In this document: one piece after another, positions 38,458 to 59,543 of the stretch
Layout of the letters: every line of letters begins with the position of its first letter
Numbering within the stretch: the first letter of the stretch is position 1
Source: Paracyclopina nana
Lineage: Eukaryota; Arthropoda; Copepoda; Cyclopoida; Cyclopettidae
Reading direction: 5' to 3'
Length of the DNA stretch: 64,000 nt
Assembly (NCBI GenBank): GCA_019096065.1
Contig: JAGUCH010000001.1
Span: 14,570,001-14,634,000, forward strand
Translations under genes and position numbers: made by a program
The notes under the pieces: generated by a model
The model's input: the letters and a program-made list of their open reading frames with translations, nothing else
The model's database searches: none
Told to the model about the DNA's origin: nothing

Positions 38458-38631
38458 CCTGCTGCTTTTCGGGACTTCGAAGGTGCGGTAAAAATTGCGC
38501 TCGTATGGTAAATATAAAACCTCGACTCACTTTTGACCTCGCTACGCTCGGTTAAAAGATTCGTCTTGGTTTTATGTTTACCATACTCGCGCAATTTTTA
38601 CCGCACCTTCTCAGTCCCGAAAAGCAGCAGG
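38458..38631. mobile_element. Short palindromic MITE with TA flanks
   Basis: The ends CCTGCTGCTTTTCGGGACT and their complement form arms of roughly 70 bp around a short centre, so almost the whole 174 bases is a hairpin. TA dinucleotides flank both ends (38456-38457 and 38632-38633), compatible with a Tc1/mariner-type target duplication. It is non-coding. Confidence 0.65.
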
Positions 38632-38633
38632 TA

Positions 38634-39363
38634 AAATACTATTACCTCACTTATGAGTGAATTGAAAATACTAATTTTAATGAGGTTAATTGAAAAAAGC
38701 CAATTACTTTTTATGTTCTTACTTTTTCTGATTTTTCTAAGAATTGCCAAATGATCGCTGCTATGTCCTGCGATTTGGCGGATATATTCGATACAGCTGA
38801 AAAGCATTTCTACTAGCATGATTAGGGTCGCTTCTTATTTGAAACCTTCAAAATATGGCTGAAAATTAAGAAAAAAGTGTAGTACATAAGAAGTCAGCAT
38901 CACACACTAAATATTAGGCCTTGTTTTTTTTGGCTGCATAATGTAGCTGAAAAAATTAACTCCAATTACCCTGGGTTTACTTTCTAATTTCTTTACTCAA
39001 TTTGGGTCCTAATCAGCAAAATCATAGCATATTGAATTTAAAGATGGAGAAACTAACACGCAACAGAAAGGTGGTGAGGGCCCAAAACTCAAATGACTTT
39101 CACTAATATTAAAAATAATGCTGCGGTTAAAAAAACGTAGCTTTATTATTTGGTGAGTCTTCGTCAGAACTGCAGGCAACAAAAAGGCGGAAAGCCTAAT
39201 TTTTTAAAGAGCATGCAGAAATAACTCTAAACGTATGCATCTTCTCTGCCAACAGCGTCTTCCCACGCATCAAACTACATGAGCTAAATTACTTCAACCG
39301 TCGCTGTATTCTGATGAGAGTGCATGCTGAGGCGTATCATTCGAAGTCTTGTCCTCAGTGAGC
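38634..39363. other. Non-coding stretch upstream of the GPCR
   Basis: AT-rich sequence without coding signal. It presumably holds the promoter and 5' untranslated region of the downstream receptor gene. No clear TATA box is seen. Confidence 0.4.
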
Positions 39364-40384
39364 ATGGAAGGCCTCGAGTTGATCGCGATAACTGATGAAA
39401 CCCTCCACGTTCTCCATTGGGATCCTTGGAATTCGACCTGGGTGATATTGACAATTTCAGCGTCATTGCTCATCTCAATGGTTTGCAAGTACATGATCAT
39501 CAACTTCATAACAAGATATGCTCCAAAAAATCGACCAGTCAACACACTGATTGTGATCGATCAGGTTTTGTACAATGCCAAAAAATATCCTCTTGGCTGT
39601 TAAATCACATATTATTTGTGTTCAGGTTACTCAAGGGCTGACCAGCTTCCTGTTTGCCCTCCTTGACATAAGCTCTCTTGCTTCGGCCACTCCATTGTAC
39701 AGCTACGTTGGTTCGGCAGGCTGCAAATTGCACTGGTTTGCTAATTCGGTGCACAACAACAATTCCATCTTTGGTGAGCTCTCCATTGCCATCTACCGTC
39801 TCACAGCCATCAAAAAGCCGAAAATTGTCAAAATTCGCCCGGTCCTAAAGTTTGCCTCACTCTCATCCGTATTGATGCTCTCATCTACAGCCATCTTTTG
39901 GCTTTGGGGCATCGAATACTCTGGCATCGCGTTGACCATGGAATTTTGCCACGGCTACACCTCCAAGATGACTCAAATCCTCAAAACGTACGAAGGCTTG
40001 ACTGAGGCTGAGGCCACTTTCAGCTACTCGGTCAGAAGGGTCACTTTCGTGTGGGGACAAGTCGTCATTGTAGCTAGGCTCACTTGCTACTTGTTCATTT
40101 TTCTGCACATCCGACAGCACAACAATAAGCCAGAAATCAAGAGAATGCTGCCAAGCAAAGAGGTCAAACAGAGAAATACGAAGAACATCATCTCCATCTA
40201 TGGCCAATTGGTCATTTTTGCTCTGGAGTTGATTTTGTCGATCGTCATGCATCTCCTGCTTTTTAGCGAGCACAGCTTTTTCCCACCTGGATCTTACTCA
40301 TGCATGCTGATGATAGTTACGGCTACGGTGTCTGTAGTTCGAATCACTCTAGCTTCACCAGAATTAAGGAGGTTTTATTTTTGA
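39364..40384 (+). CDS. Orphan rhodopsin-like G-protein-coupled receptor
   Basis: Two exons, 39364-39564 and 39626-40384, joined by a 61-bp GT-AG intron in phase 0, give 319 residues. The chosen ATG precedes a short N-terminus with an NST glycosylation site. Seven hydrophobic segments can be placed: TM1 around WVILTISASLLISMVCKY, TM2 after NRPVNTLIVIDQ, TM3 ending in IYRLTAI (in place of DRY), TM4 with FWLWG, then TM5 to TM7, ending SPELRRFYF. A Cys before TM3 and one in loop 2 can form the conserved disulfide. It lacks a clear NPxxY in TM7. Class A receptors signal at the plasma membrane through G proteins; the ligand is unknown. It is likely functional, since both exons stay open and the intron size fits this genome, but the donor (CAG|GTTTTG) is weak. 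Confidence 0.8.
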
Positions 40385-40410
40385 TCAGCTCGCAAATGAA
40401 GTACAGTAAA

Positions 40411-41009
40411 GGGAGCCTATACCTGGTCCTACAACTAGCTGTACCTGGTCCTACTATGACAGACCGTACCTGATCCGATAGGTGAGACCTAGAGAGGTAC
40501 TACCACCATGACAGACCACTGAACTGAACTAATTTGCCAAAAATTTGACCTTCCCTTCTGATTAACAAAAATCGAAAAAAATACTGAATCCTCATAATGG
40601 CTCATTATCTTCCGCTTCTTTGATCGTGGCTTGGTTACGGTTGTTATCGCTTCTTATTTACTGACATCGCAACCTCGTCAGTAAATAAGAACCGATAACA
40701 ACCGCTGTTACGATCAAAGACGTGGAAGATAATGAGCCAATGTTTCATGCTGCTCTGCGAAAAAAATCTGCTGAAAACAGCTATAATACCTAACAGTGGC
40801 GCCATCTACCATGATAAATTTCAAAATCATATAATAATTAATCAATCTGCCAAGATTAGCAATTACAATGGGTAACAGAAGGAGCAGGTACGGTACGTTT
40901 GTCATAGTATGGTAGTGCCTAGTATGATCTGACTTGTAGGACTAGATACGGTCTGTTATATTGGTAGGAGCAGATACAGTGTGTTCTAGTAGGACCAGGT
41001 ACAGTTTCC
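40411..41009. mobile_element. TIR element with iterated TACCTGGTCCTAC motifs
   Basis: Both ends begin GGGA and then carry several spaced copies of TACCTGGTCCTAC-like words in inverted orientation (three to four per arm, about 24-28 bp apart). A near-perfect 142-bp hairpin lies in the middle. There is no open frame and no clear target duplication. The iterated subterminal motif is what transposase-binding sites look like in hAT and foldback elements; the family is unresolved. Confidence 0.65.
40598..40739. repeat. Near-perfect 142-bp hairpin nested in the TIR element
   Basis: The arm 40598-40665 pairs with 40677-40739 around an 11-base loop, starting TGGCTCATTATCTTCC. Only a few mismatches and small gaps occur over more than 60 bp. 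It is a nested MITE or the core of the surrounding element; if transcribed it would give a long double-stranded RNA. Confidence 0.8.
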
Positions 41010-41215
41010 CAATAAAAGCTCTGCTAGAAGAACAACGCACTTCAGAAGATTTTGCAGCTTTTAAAATATCCACCTACGACATTGCTAACAGCTTTGATTT
41101 TTTTTGTAAGTAACACGAAATACCTTCTTTGCTCAATTAGGCAAAAAACGTAAAGGAGCAGCACTGTCCAAGGAGGTTCAGTCATGTCGACCTTTTATTC
41201 GTTCAATCTGTTTAT

Positions 41216-42220
41216 GGGCCTGGTCATTTAGTGTTTTCAAAAAAAAAATTATATTGATGTTTTTGGAGTGTCATGAAAAAGGTAGCTTCGGGCCTGGTCT
41301 TTTTGTCACTAAGTAACAAAAATTGACACTAACTGCAGTAAAGTTACCACAATTTGTCACGTCGCAACACAGTACAACTCAGACGGACATGAAAGGAAAG
41401 ATCGGTTCGCCTTTCACCCAACCTCGAAGTCCAGCGCTCGAAGAACTCGACGTCAACTCGATCTCAGCTTTATGTTAGCTTCGCTGTTCAGCTGTAAACC
41501 GCGAAAATACATCAGTTTCATTTTGTTTTCCACATCAACAAGTTGTCCGTTTATTCGACGCTTTTGTACAAAGTTCTTATTCAAGACTTTGGCTATATCC
41601 GCGGTTAAGGCAGATAACCTGAAGACCCAGTAGCTTCAGGCTTCTTCTTTTCAGGACACACAGAAAAAAATTTGTTTTGCTTCGTGAGTTACCAATGTAA
41701 ACAGAAAGTTACATGAGGCATAGTTAGGCTCTTTTTGGTAATAAAAAGAGGAGAGATTAATCCAATTATCTGGTTAAGTTTGTTTTGTATGCTAGTTACA
41801 TGGTCATCTGCTGGTCACTCCTCAACACTATTCTTTGTGTCATGAAGTTACCTTTTTCATGACACTCCAAAAACATCAATATCAAAAAATTTTGAACACA
41901 CTAAATGGGCCCTTCGTGGCACAAAGAATTGTGTCAAGATAGATGACCATGTAACTAGCAACCAAAACAAACTTAACCAGATGACTTGATTATTTTTTGA
42001 ACATTTTTTACCAAAAAGAGCCCGACTTTGCCTGCCCGACTTTGCCTTGTATAACTTTCTGTGTACACTGCACTGGTAACTCATGAAGCAAAACAAACTT
42101 TTTACTTTGTGTCCGTCTCAGTTTTTGCTGTGTTGCAATGTGACAAATTTTGGTAACTTCACTGCACAATGTGTTAAGTTTTGGTCACTTAGTGACAAAA
42201 AGGTTCAGATGACCAGGCCC
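41216..42220. mobile_element. Foldback-like element with GGGCCTGGTCAT ends
   Basis: The ends GGGCCTGGTCAT are inverted, and TAT (41213-41215 and 42221-42223) may be a 3-bp target duplication. The two arms share long inverted blocks (GTCACTAAGT, GCAACACAG, TTTGTTTTGCTTC, TCTGGTTAAGTTTG, GCTAGTTACATGGTCATC). The left arm carries about 260 extra bp (around 41.40-41.66 kb). A 60-70 bp block containing TGTTTTTGGAGTGTCATG occurs near the left end and, inverted, near the centre. It is non-coding and structurally rearranged. Confidence 0.7.
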
Positions 42221-42479
42221 TATGTGTATGCTAAATGTTACCTTTTTTAAAAGTAACAGAATAATATTGTCTTAAGTTTTTTGAAAATATACGTATACGT
42301 TGAAATAAGGCGTAATTACAAAATTTGCAATGATAACCTTTTTTGTGCAGACTCAAAACTGACAAAACAGTTACAGCTTTTTTAGTTCTCCTATTGGGCA
42401 TTCCTTAAAGTTATTCAAAGTAATTACTTTTTTAAAAGAAGAATAGAGGCTGGGATCATCGCAAGAAATGCCATTCTAG

Positions 42480-42725
42480 GCAACCCGTTCTGAAAAAGTG
42501 ATTGAAAAGCAAAAGTTTTTCAACAAACAATTTCGCGGATCTTTTTATGAAAGCATAAAAGATCCCCATCGTCGAGCTAGCGGTCTTCAAGAGGGCAGTC
42601 AACTTTTATCGGTGACCTACGCTGGCAGCCAATGGCCTCTTGGATATACCTCATACGAAGGATTTGTCGACTCAACTTTCCCGCAAATAATGACCGTTAC
42701 AATGTTGGAAAAAATCGGCATATAA
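42480..42725 (+). CDS. Possible terminal exon of an unrecognised protein
   Basis: An acceptor-like TTCTAG at 42474-42479 is followed by an 81-codon open frame ending at a TAA. The peptide (with FNKQFRGSFYESIKDPHRRA and VTYAGSQWPLGYTSYEGF) has balanced composition, unlike the chance frames nearby. I do not recognise a family, and no partner exon is evident upstream, where transposons begin. It could be a gene remnant or the 3' exon of a gene disrupted by the transposon island. Confidence 0.25.
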   Translation, partial: ATRSEKVIEKQKFFNKQFRGSFYESIKDPHRRASGLQEGSQLLSVTYAGSQWPLGYTSYEGFVDSTFPQIMTVTMLEKIGI

Positions 42726-43878
42726 ACTTGCATGTTTTATAAAAAAAATTCATTTTAATTTGATTGCTCCAACTATCGAGGAAGTGAAAGCTTTGGTTGA
42801 TTAGACTCCTCAATCAAGAATAATGATGTGATATGATAATTGCAAAAAGCGGCTGGAAATGTTTCAGCAGGCATGATGAAGTTATATTTTCTGTCTAATC
42901 ATTTGTAGTACTTGCATAGTATTAATGAGTATAATAGTAGTACCACCACGATTGGTATTGAATCTTTTTCCACAGAAAAAAGAAATATGTAGCCAGGGGG
43001 GTCTCGTAAGTGAGTTCTTGACGCAAGTTTTGCATGCTAAAATCACCAAATCTGTTTGTCTTAGCCTAGGTGGCGCTAGTAGTTCTTACTACATAGCGCG
43101 TGAGCTCAAGTGACGTGTCAATCATGGAAGCAAGCGGGCTAATCTCACGCGTCTTCAACAGAGCTCCTAGATAAGTTCTGTCTTTTCTAAAAAAGTATGC
43201 AATTTGGGCACTTTTTGATAATTTAAGGCTGGTTATGGAAATTTTTGGAAGTGAAATCCACAGAATTCTATTGAAATTTTGTCTTGAAGCCTACCACAGC
43301 TCAGTCAGACTGTGTGCTATAGTAAAGCAGCGACAAGAACTCACCTTATTACTATAGATCATCTTGTATGTAGCAATATTCCTGTGGTTTTTCATTTCAA
43401 AATGTTTTTGTTGTTGTATAACCAGCAAGAAAGGTGCGTATGAACAACAATTGTTGCGGTCAAAAGGAATGCAAAGAACGTTCTTATTTTTTTTCTTGTT
43501 GATTTGTGCACTTGTAACATAAAAAAGCATGATCACAGACAATCAAATTTATCTTAGGTTTGTTTGTTTGTTGTGTCTAATCATAATAACTGTAATATCC
43601 ACATTATGCATCGATTTGAATTGCTTTTAGCTGCATATAGCCATTTGAAGTCAGGGTAAACCATATATGAAAAATGCAATCGGACAGTTGTTGTTGATAG
43701 CTGTGCATGGATGAAACATGCTCCAAAAACTAAATTTGAACTTGGATCAGTAGAAAACTTCTTGCCAAAGGGGAAACCGAATTTGTTCCTTTTTCTCTCG
43801 CCTAGAGTTGTTTCTTTCTTTGATCGACACCAGGATGTAAACTCACTTTCGTCAAGAGTTCTAGCTTACAGAATCTAA
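42726..43878. other. Non-coding stretch downstream of Phactr
   Basis: AT-rich with a short TTTG run near 43.56 kb. It presumably includes the Phactr 3' untranslated region next to 43.88 kb. No coding signal or clear polyadenylation signal close to the stop is seen. Confidence 0.4.
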
Positions 43879-54251
<10,373 letters not shown>

Positions 54252-57200
54252 GTTGGGCCACGCCTCCGTCGCACCGCGGGCGTGGCCGATCCGTATGGAC
54301 ACACACTGCACTGTTTTGAAGCGCTGTTGGCTCGTTGGCAGTTGGGCCGTTGGCTGGTGAACAACTGTTGGACTACATGGACACAATCACCAACCAGCCG
54401 AGCACAGGTTCAATTCCTAACTCACGGCGCTGATGATGCAGACACTGCCAGACCTGCTGCTGCTGCTATTCCACCACCAGCCCAGCAACGATCAAACACT
54501 CGCGGCGGCGACGACGATCTTCAAGGAGGCTCAAATCGAGGTGGAGTCCGACACGAAAAGCATTAAGGAATAAATTTCATTTGACGACCAAAAAACCGCT
54601 CGTGTTTGTTGGTAAACAATCGTCGAAAAAACTCGTTAAATCGCGTGGGTCAATCGGGAACAGCTGACAGCTGAGTTTTTCGCTCACTTGAGTCGCTGTT
54701 GAGAGTTGAGTTATTTCTCAGTTCTCACTTCACTTGAGTCACTTCTCAGTTCTCACAGCTGAGCCTGAGCGGGATCTTGATAGTTGTTACGCATTACAAA
54801 TAAATTTTAAATAGTGTCCGACTCTCTGTTTATCTAGCATCTTGAAAAGAAGAAACAGAAGGTGCGATAAAGACGAAAATCAAGTGATTTCAACATTTGG
54901 ACATTTTCACGGTAAAGCTTTACTCATTATCGTATTATTCTGCTTGAGATTGTGATGCTTTTATGATTGCGAAATAATAGGAGATGACGTTTGTTCCTTT
55001 AAGCAAATTGATTTACCAAGCGAAATTTCTCTCATTTTTTTCTTTGTCACCTTTTATCTGGGAAATTGAAGACTTAGGCAATGCAGTCCAGTTGCTACTT
55101 TTCATTGATATTCAGTTCAGTCCGTTATTTTACATCAATATTAACATTTGGGCGGGAGCGTTTCGAAGGGCGTTTTTTGTGTCCTTAGTATCGCATTCCA
55201 TTGGAGGCGATCAGCTTCACCTTTTGCTACTAAACCTTGAGCGTGCAGCACTGACAATGTATGAAAACAGCCAAACGCAACTCCGAGCGTGAACGGTGCA
55301 CGCGTCGTTGTTGCGCCTTCTTTTCGCTCCCGAAAGTGGCCAAAGGCTGTCGAGAACGGTCACTCTCATTAAAACAGCCTTCCTTTCGTCAAATGCTTTT
55401 CCTCTGTGAAATGCATGCGCGCACCATTAAAAATAGCAGCGAAAGGTCCCTATTTGTGCATTTCGTGCACCGTGTGCGCTACTTTCGTTCAATGTTCATT
55501 TGCGATGCATATGTACCTAATTGTTACTTTTCCCCCTTCTTTTTCTTCTCCGTTTGCTCGTCCCACTTCCTTGGATGGCAATTGGCTTAATGCCTGCCAC
55601 CAATTATCTTTATTGTGGCACTCTTCCACCACCACGAAAATATCGCATGCGAAAGTTTAAAAAACAAAGGTTGCACCAGCGTCCGTTTCAGCAGTCTCTT
55701 TTATGATTTCACTGCCGCGGCCGTGGATTGAGCTTACAATAAAAAAGCTGGCCATAAAAAAGGTCGTCGGGCATAACGCAAAAAATGCTCGCATCATGTT
55801 GTTGCCTTATCGAAATAGATAAAAAAGGCCGTGAGGTGGTCACTCGGTAGACGCAATTGAAGCAAGTCGACTTATCTTGAATTTTAATCTACTATGGAGT
55901 GCATGTTATTTATCATGCAAGGCATTAATAAGGGTTAGTTTATGGCAGTCGAGCGCGATCCGATTCGATGCGGATTGAAGCATTTCATGCCCAGTAGGAA
56001 ATTGTTAATCTCGAAAAAAGTTTTGAAGCAGGATTTCCCTGTAAACATCGCATTTTGCTAAGAGGCTGTGGGAAGTTTTCCATTGTCCGAAAACTCTCTT
56101 GAACAGGGGGAAATGCAATTGGACTTTAATTTTCGAAGCAGATGTAATAATCGCTTTTGTGTTGCGCTCAGCATGCACGTACTTTTTCGGCCGTCCACTA
56201 CGGAAAAAATGCGGCAATCGCACAAAAAAGTTTGCTTCATATCGTCCAAGGCGTGCTAATTATTTTCTCCTCTCAAAAGAACTGTTTTCCCGATCTAGTT
56301 TCCCACCGTGCGCGTTGTCAAAGTCTGGAAGACCGCAAAAAAGCCATTTCTCCCGCATCATCTTTGCTGATCACGTGCGCGCGCGCGCAACAAACGCATC
56401 GACAAACATCAATTTGCATCAATTGTTTTCAGATTGAATGATCGATTGCGGCTGCATTTTCATTTCTTCCATTTGTATGGCAAAACGAGGGCGTAGCTCT
56501 CGTAGTAGCTTGCCGGAAATGAATTTGTGAATTTTCAATTTTGTGGGGGCACGGTCAAACCTCAAATCGTTTCATTGTTTTCTTTCTTGGTCTCGGGTTC
56601 AAACTGAATGCTATTGCTTATTGTAGTACCTTAATGTCACTTAAACATAAAAAATTGAGATCAAAGTTTTATCTCGCACGACCCAAGAAGGATTGCTTAC
56701 GAAGTATGCATACAATATTATCATCTGTTTCTTGCAGCTATAAATCGGTTAAGTCTTGTTTCTGACGCAGACGCACAGAGTTCTATTAAGCTCTTTTACA
56801 GTTTCATACGTTATAATTGATCATTGGTAGATCTGTTAGATATTTGAGGGATCAGATAGGTTTCGCCTGGATTACGTAACAAGAAGTTTTGGCGTACCAG
56901 GCTTCTTGCAATTATCGCAAGAACTCCAACTCATCATTTCCCGATTGAATCAGAAGGATCGTAATTAAAGTAATCTATGCTTCAATAATAGTTATGAGCA
57001 CAAACTTTATGCCACCTTGAAATCATAGGTACCAAGTGTACCATTTTGTCCTAAGAGCGCTGTTCATTTTAACGTCTCACCTCGTTTGCATGGCACATCA
57101 TTGATTTGCTTCATTTGACCTAGATTTTCGTGGATCGTTTTTACTTCATAGAAGCTTGTCTACAGTAGGCTACGGCTGCGAGTGGTCTGCAGCGCCACCT

Positions 57201-58018
57201 GCAGACATTTCACGCTACTACATCGCTATGCACGTGTTCAGTGTTCATCTACTATTGAAGCAACGCTCCAATTTAGACGAGATTAAAAAATTTAGCTAAA
57301 ATAGTTTGGAGCACTTTGACAGTGCGACACCCACGTCCCTCATTTATTGAGATATCGCCCACGGGGCTTCTTTTAAAAGCAATTATTGCATCAGCTTCAT
57401 TTTTTATGGTCTGCCTTCTAATATTGGTATTTTCTTTGGGAACGAGCACAACTGCTTCCCCGAGTATTTGTTTCCTTTGCAAACATTTAAGTCGTGACAG
57501 AAAAGGATTTATTTTCATCTATCGAATGACAGCTAATATTTTTTGCCGTTAAGTTAATTTCCACCGCTGCATTGCAATGGAGGGGCTCAGGTAAAGAGGT
57601 TTTTTCCACTGCACATTAAACATTCCCGGCCGTACGTTTTCTTTTGTCCAAGCCCATTTGAGTTTTTTACTCTCCTGGCTCTTTAACGGGCGAATTGACA
57701 TTATTACTGCGTTGATGAGAGTGGAAAATTTCCTCCGATCAATTTTTTGGTAAACTTGCAATGCCTTAAATTGCTTTTAAAAGATAATAACACTACCTGT
57801 AGGCATCTTTGCGAAATTTCAAAAATGTCTCAAGGCTGTTTGCCGCGTGTAATAACGAAAAACTCGACATTCCCGTCATCGCTCTAGATGTTGCATAGAA
57901 CTGTACATCTGCATTCCATTTATTATCCAATTTGTAATTCTGTCAAGACGAAAATAGGGCTACTGCAAATAAGATCCAGACGAAGTTTCACCGTTTCCAA
58001 CAGGCTGACGATAGCAGA
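54252..58018. other. Intergenic region between Phactr and the bZIP gene
   Basis: It contains the 5' untranslated region and promoter of Phactr (CpG-richer to about 54.65 kb), a small motif repeat near 54.7 kb, and a (CG)n run at about 56.38-56.39 kb beside CACGTG. No coding frame is supported; the minus strand shows no CadN-like exon in this interval. Confidence 0.5.
54659..54760. promoter_or_regulatory. Repeated TGAGTC / TTCTCAGTTCTCAC motifs upstream of Phactr
   Basis: TTCTCAGTTCTCAC occurs at 54715-54728 and again at 54743-54756, and CACTTGAGTC occurs twice nearby, with two CAGCTGA words at the left edge. TGAGTC(A) is the half-palindrome core of AP-1 and Maf sites. About 400 bases upstream of the Phactr ATG, this could be a promoter module or just a decayed tandem repeat. 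Confidence 0.25.
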
Positions 58019-58489
58019 TCAAATATTCTCGGTGAGACACCTCAGTTTTTCAGCCAGACTCTTGTCTGCCTCCTCCTTGATCAGAGTGGTTAAAGCCTGG
58101 ACCAAATTCGCCAATTTGACTTGCAAATGATCTCGGTCAATCTTGAGCCTTTGTAATTTCTGCTTGAGCTCAAAGTTGGCCACTTCTAGGTCGTTTCTCT
58201 GGCAAATCCGCTTGGATCGGCAATTTTGGGCATAGCTTCGATTTTTCAGGGTGCGTCGTTTCTGCTTCATTTTTGTGATCTCCTCTTTTGGCAGTCCTCC
58301 GAGCAATTTATTGAGATCCCTGACCGACATGGCGACCAATCGATCGTCACTAATGAAAATGTCATTGGTGTTGTTAGGTGCGAGGTAATTGCTCGCAGTG
58401 GACGAAGTCACTGCATAGTCCTGGTGAATGAAATCAAAGTTGACCGACGACGGTGGAGTATCTTCGAAAAAGGAGGCCGATGATTCCAT
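58019..58489 (-). CDS. Maf-family bZIP transcription factor, single exon
   Basis: An intact 156-residue frame with its own ATG. Residues 49-76 are the Maf extended homology region ([16 protein letters not shown], then [11 protein letters not shown]). Residues 76-99 are the basic region with the Maf signature Tyr ([12 protein letters not shown]); Ser85 stands where Mafs usually have Gly. A leucine zipper follows with Leu at 101, 108, 115, 122, 129 and 136, a perfect six-heptad ladder. The short acidic/Ser-rich N-terminus makes the length like small Mafs, but YAQNCRSKR matches large Mafs (traffic jam, NRL). As a nuclear homo- or heterodimer it should bind TGCTGAC-type sites. It has no intron, and lies between CadN and Phactr, all on the minus strand. 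An orphan or derived Maf is likely; orthology is uncertain, so no symbol is given. Confidence 0.88.
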   Translation of the reverse strand: MESSASFFEDTPPSSVNFDFIHQDYAVTSSTASNYLAPNNTNDIFISDDRLVAMSVRDLNKLLGGLPKEEITKMKQKRRTLKNRSYAQNCRSKRICQRNDLEVANFELKQKLQRLKIDRDHLQVKLANLVQALTTLIKEEADKSLAEKLRCLTENI

Positions 58490-59379
58490 GTCTCAACCGG
58501 ACTGGGACTGATATGAGACTAAGGGGGTGGCCTCGTTAGCTCGGAAAAGTGTCGTTTTTCGGACATTCGTCGGAAAAATGGAAGAAAGAGACTTCTCTTA
58601 GGATGGTGATGCTTTACGCCCATTTTTTATTTTACGTACTTCGTGCGCTGCTCACAAAAATGGCAAAATCAGAATGGGTAAGCAAGTACAATTTTATTAT
58701 TATAATGTTATTTCACAATTGGCGAGGGTATTTATTATGACTAGAAACCCATCACTCATTATTGAGACACTCCTTCGTGATGGTGACAACGAGATTATTG
58801 TTGTAAGGATGAATAATTGAAAATCCTGTGTACTGATTATTACGTCATGGGGATGCATTATTAGCTGATGGCGCGTTTTGTATCAAAAAAGTACAAAAAG
58901 ACGATAATTGTTTTGTTGTTGATGTAATGTTGATGCATCGCGACGGGTTTGAATTTGGGTGGTGGGTAAGGTGGGAAGCAATAATATCTTTGATTTGTAA
59001 TATTTTTTAACTTGCAAAATACTGATGATGCATGCACATTATTGAAACTGTGTAGTAATGTTCTCCATTTTGCGAATTACACAAAATAAGATTGAGCAAT
59101 TGAAAACGTGTCAAAACGCGCGCGTTCAAATCAAGGGGAACATTCTTTTTGGTGGTATCGTTGGCAACTAAGAATACAGTGACGTAAGAACAAATGCCTA
59201 GACAATATAAATAGTTATGCGAAGTGTAAAAATCATATCGTAACAACAAACTGAAAGAGGTAGAGAGTATGATCGTCTTCTTTTTATCTAGATATTCTGG
59301 TAGTGGGAGAGAGTTCCATGATCGGTTTGACTAAGTCAGATGGAGAGTCTTCTTCTGAGATCAATTTCACTTCACTTGC
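58490..59379. other. Gap between CadN stop and the bZIP gene
   Basis: It should contain the CadN 3' untranslated region and the bZIP promoter. An ACGCGCGCGTT palindrome lies at about 59.12 kb. I looked here for an exon encoding the cadherin catenin-binding motif (DYL..WGPRF..L) and did not find one. Confidence 0.5.
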
Positions 59380-59543
59380 TTAAAAGCGTCCGCTGCTACT
59401 GCTAATATTTTCTGTTCCATATAAGTCTGACAGTCGAGGAGGAGTGATAATTCTTGAGGAGACAGGGTTGATAGGAGCCCCGCCCCTGGGGGGCAAACTG
59501 GGCTTCATCATGTTGAGCACTTCCAGACCTTGACTTTCGTCGC
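59380..59543 (-). other. CadN terminal exon with a non-standard tail
   Basis: Acceptor TTTTAG, then 54 codons to TAA in the frame set by the previous exon's donor (GGATCAG|GTACTT). The peptide [20 protein letters not shown] and the later [13 protein letters not shown] and SSSSGRF do not match the DYL..WGPRF..LA.MYG catenin-binding segment of known CadN tails. It may be an alternative last exon. Confidence 0.65.

Noticed and set aside
39881-40273. 130-codon minus-strand frame
   Set aside because: Antisense shadow of the GPCR second exon.
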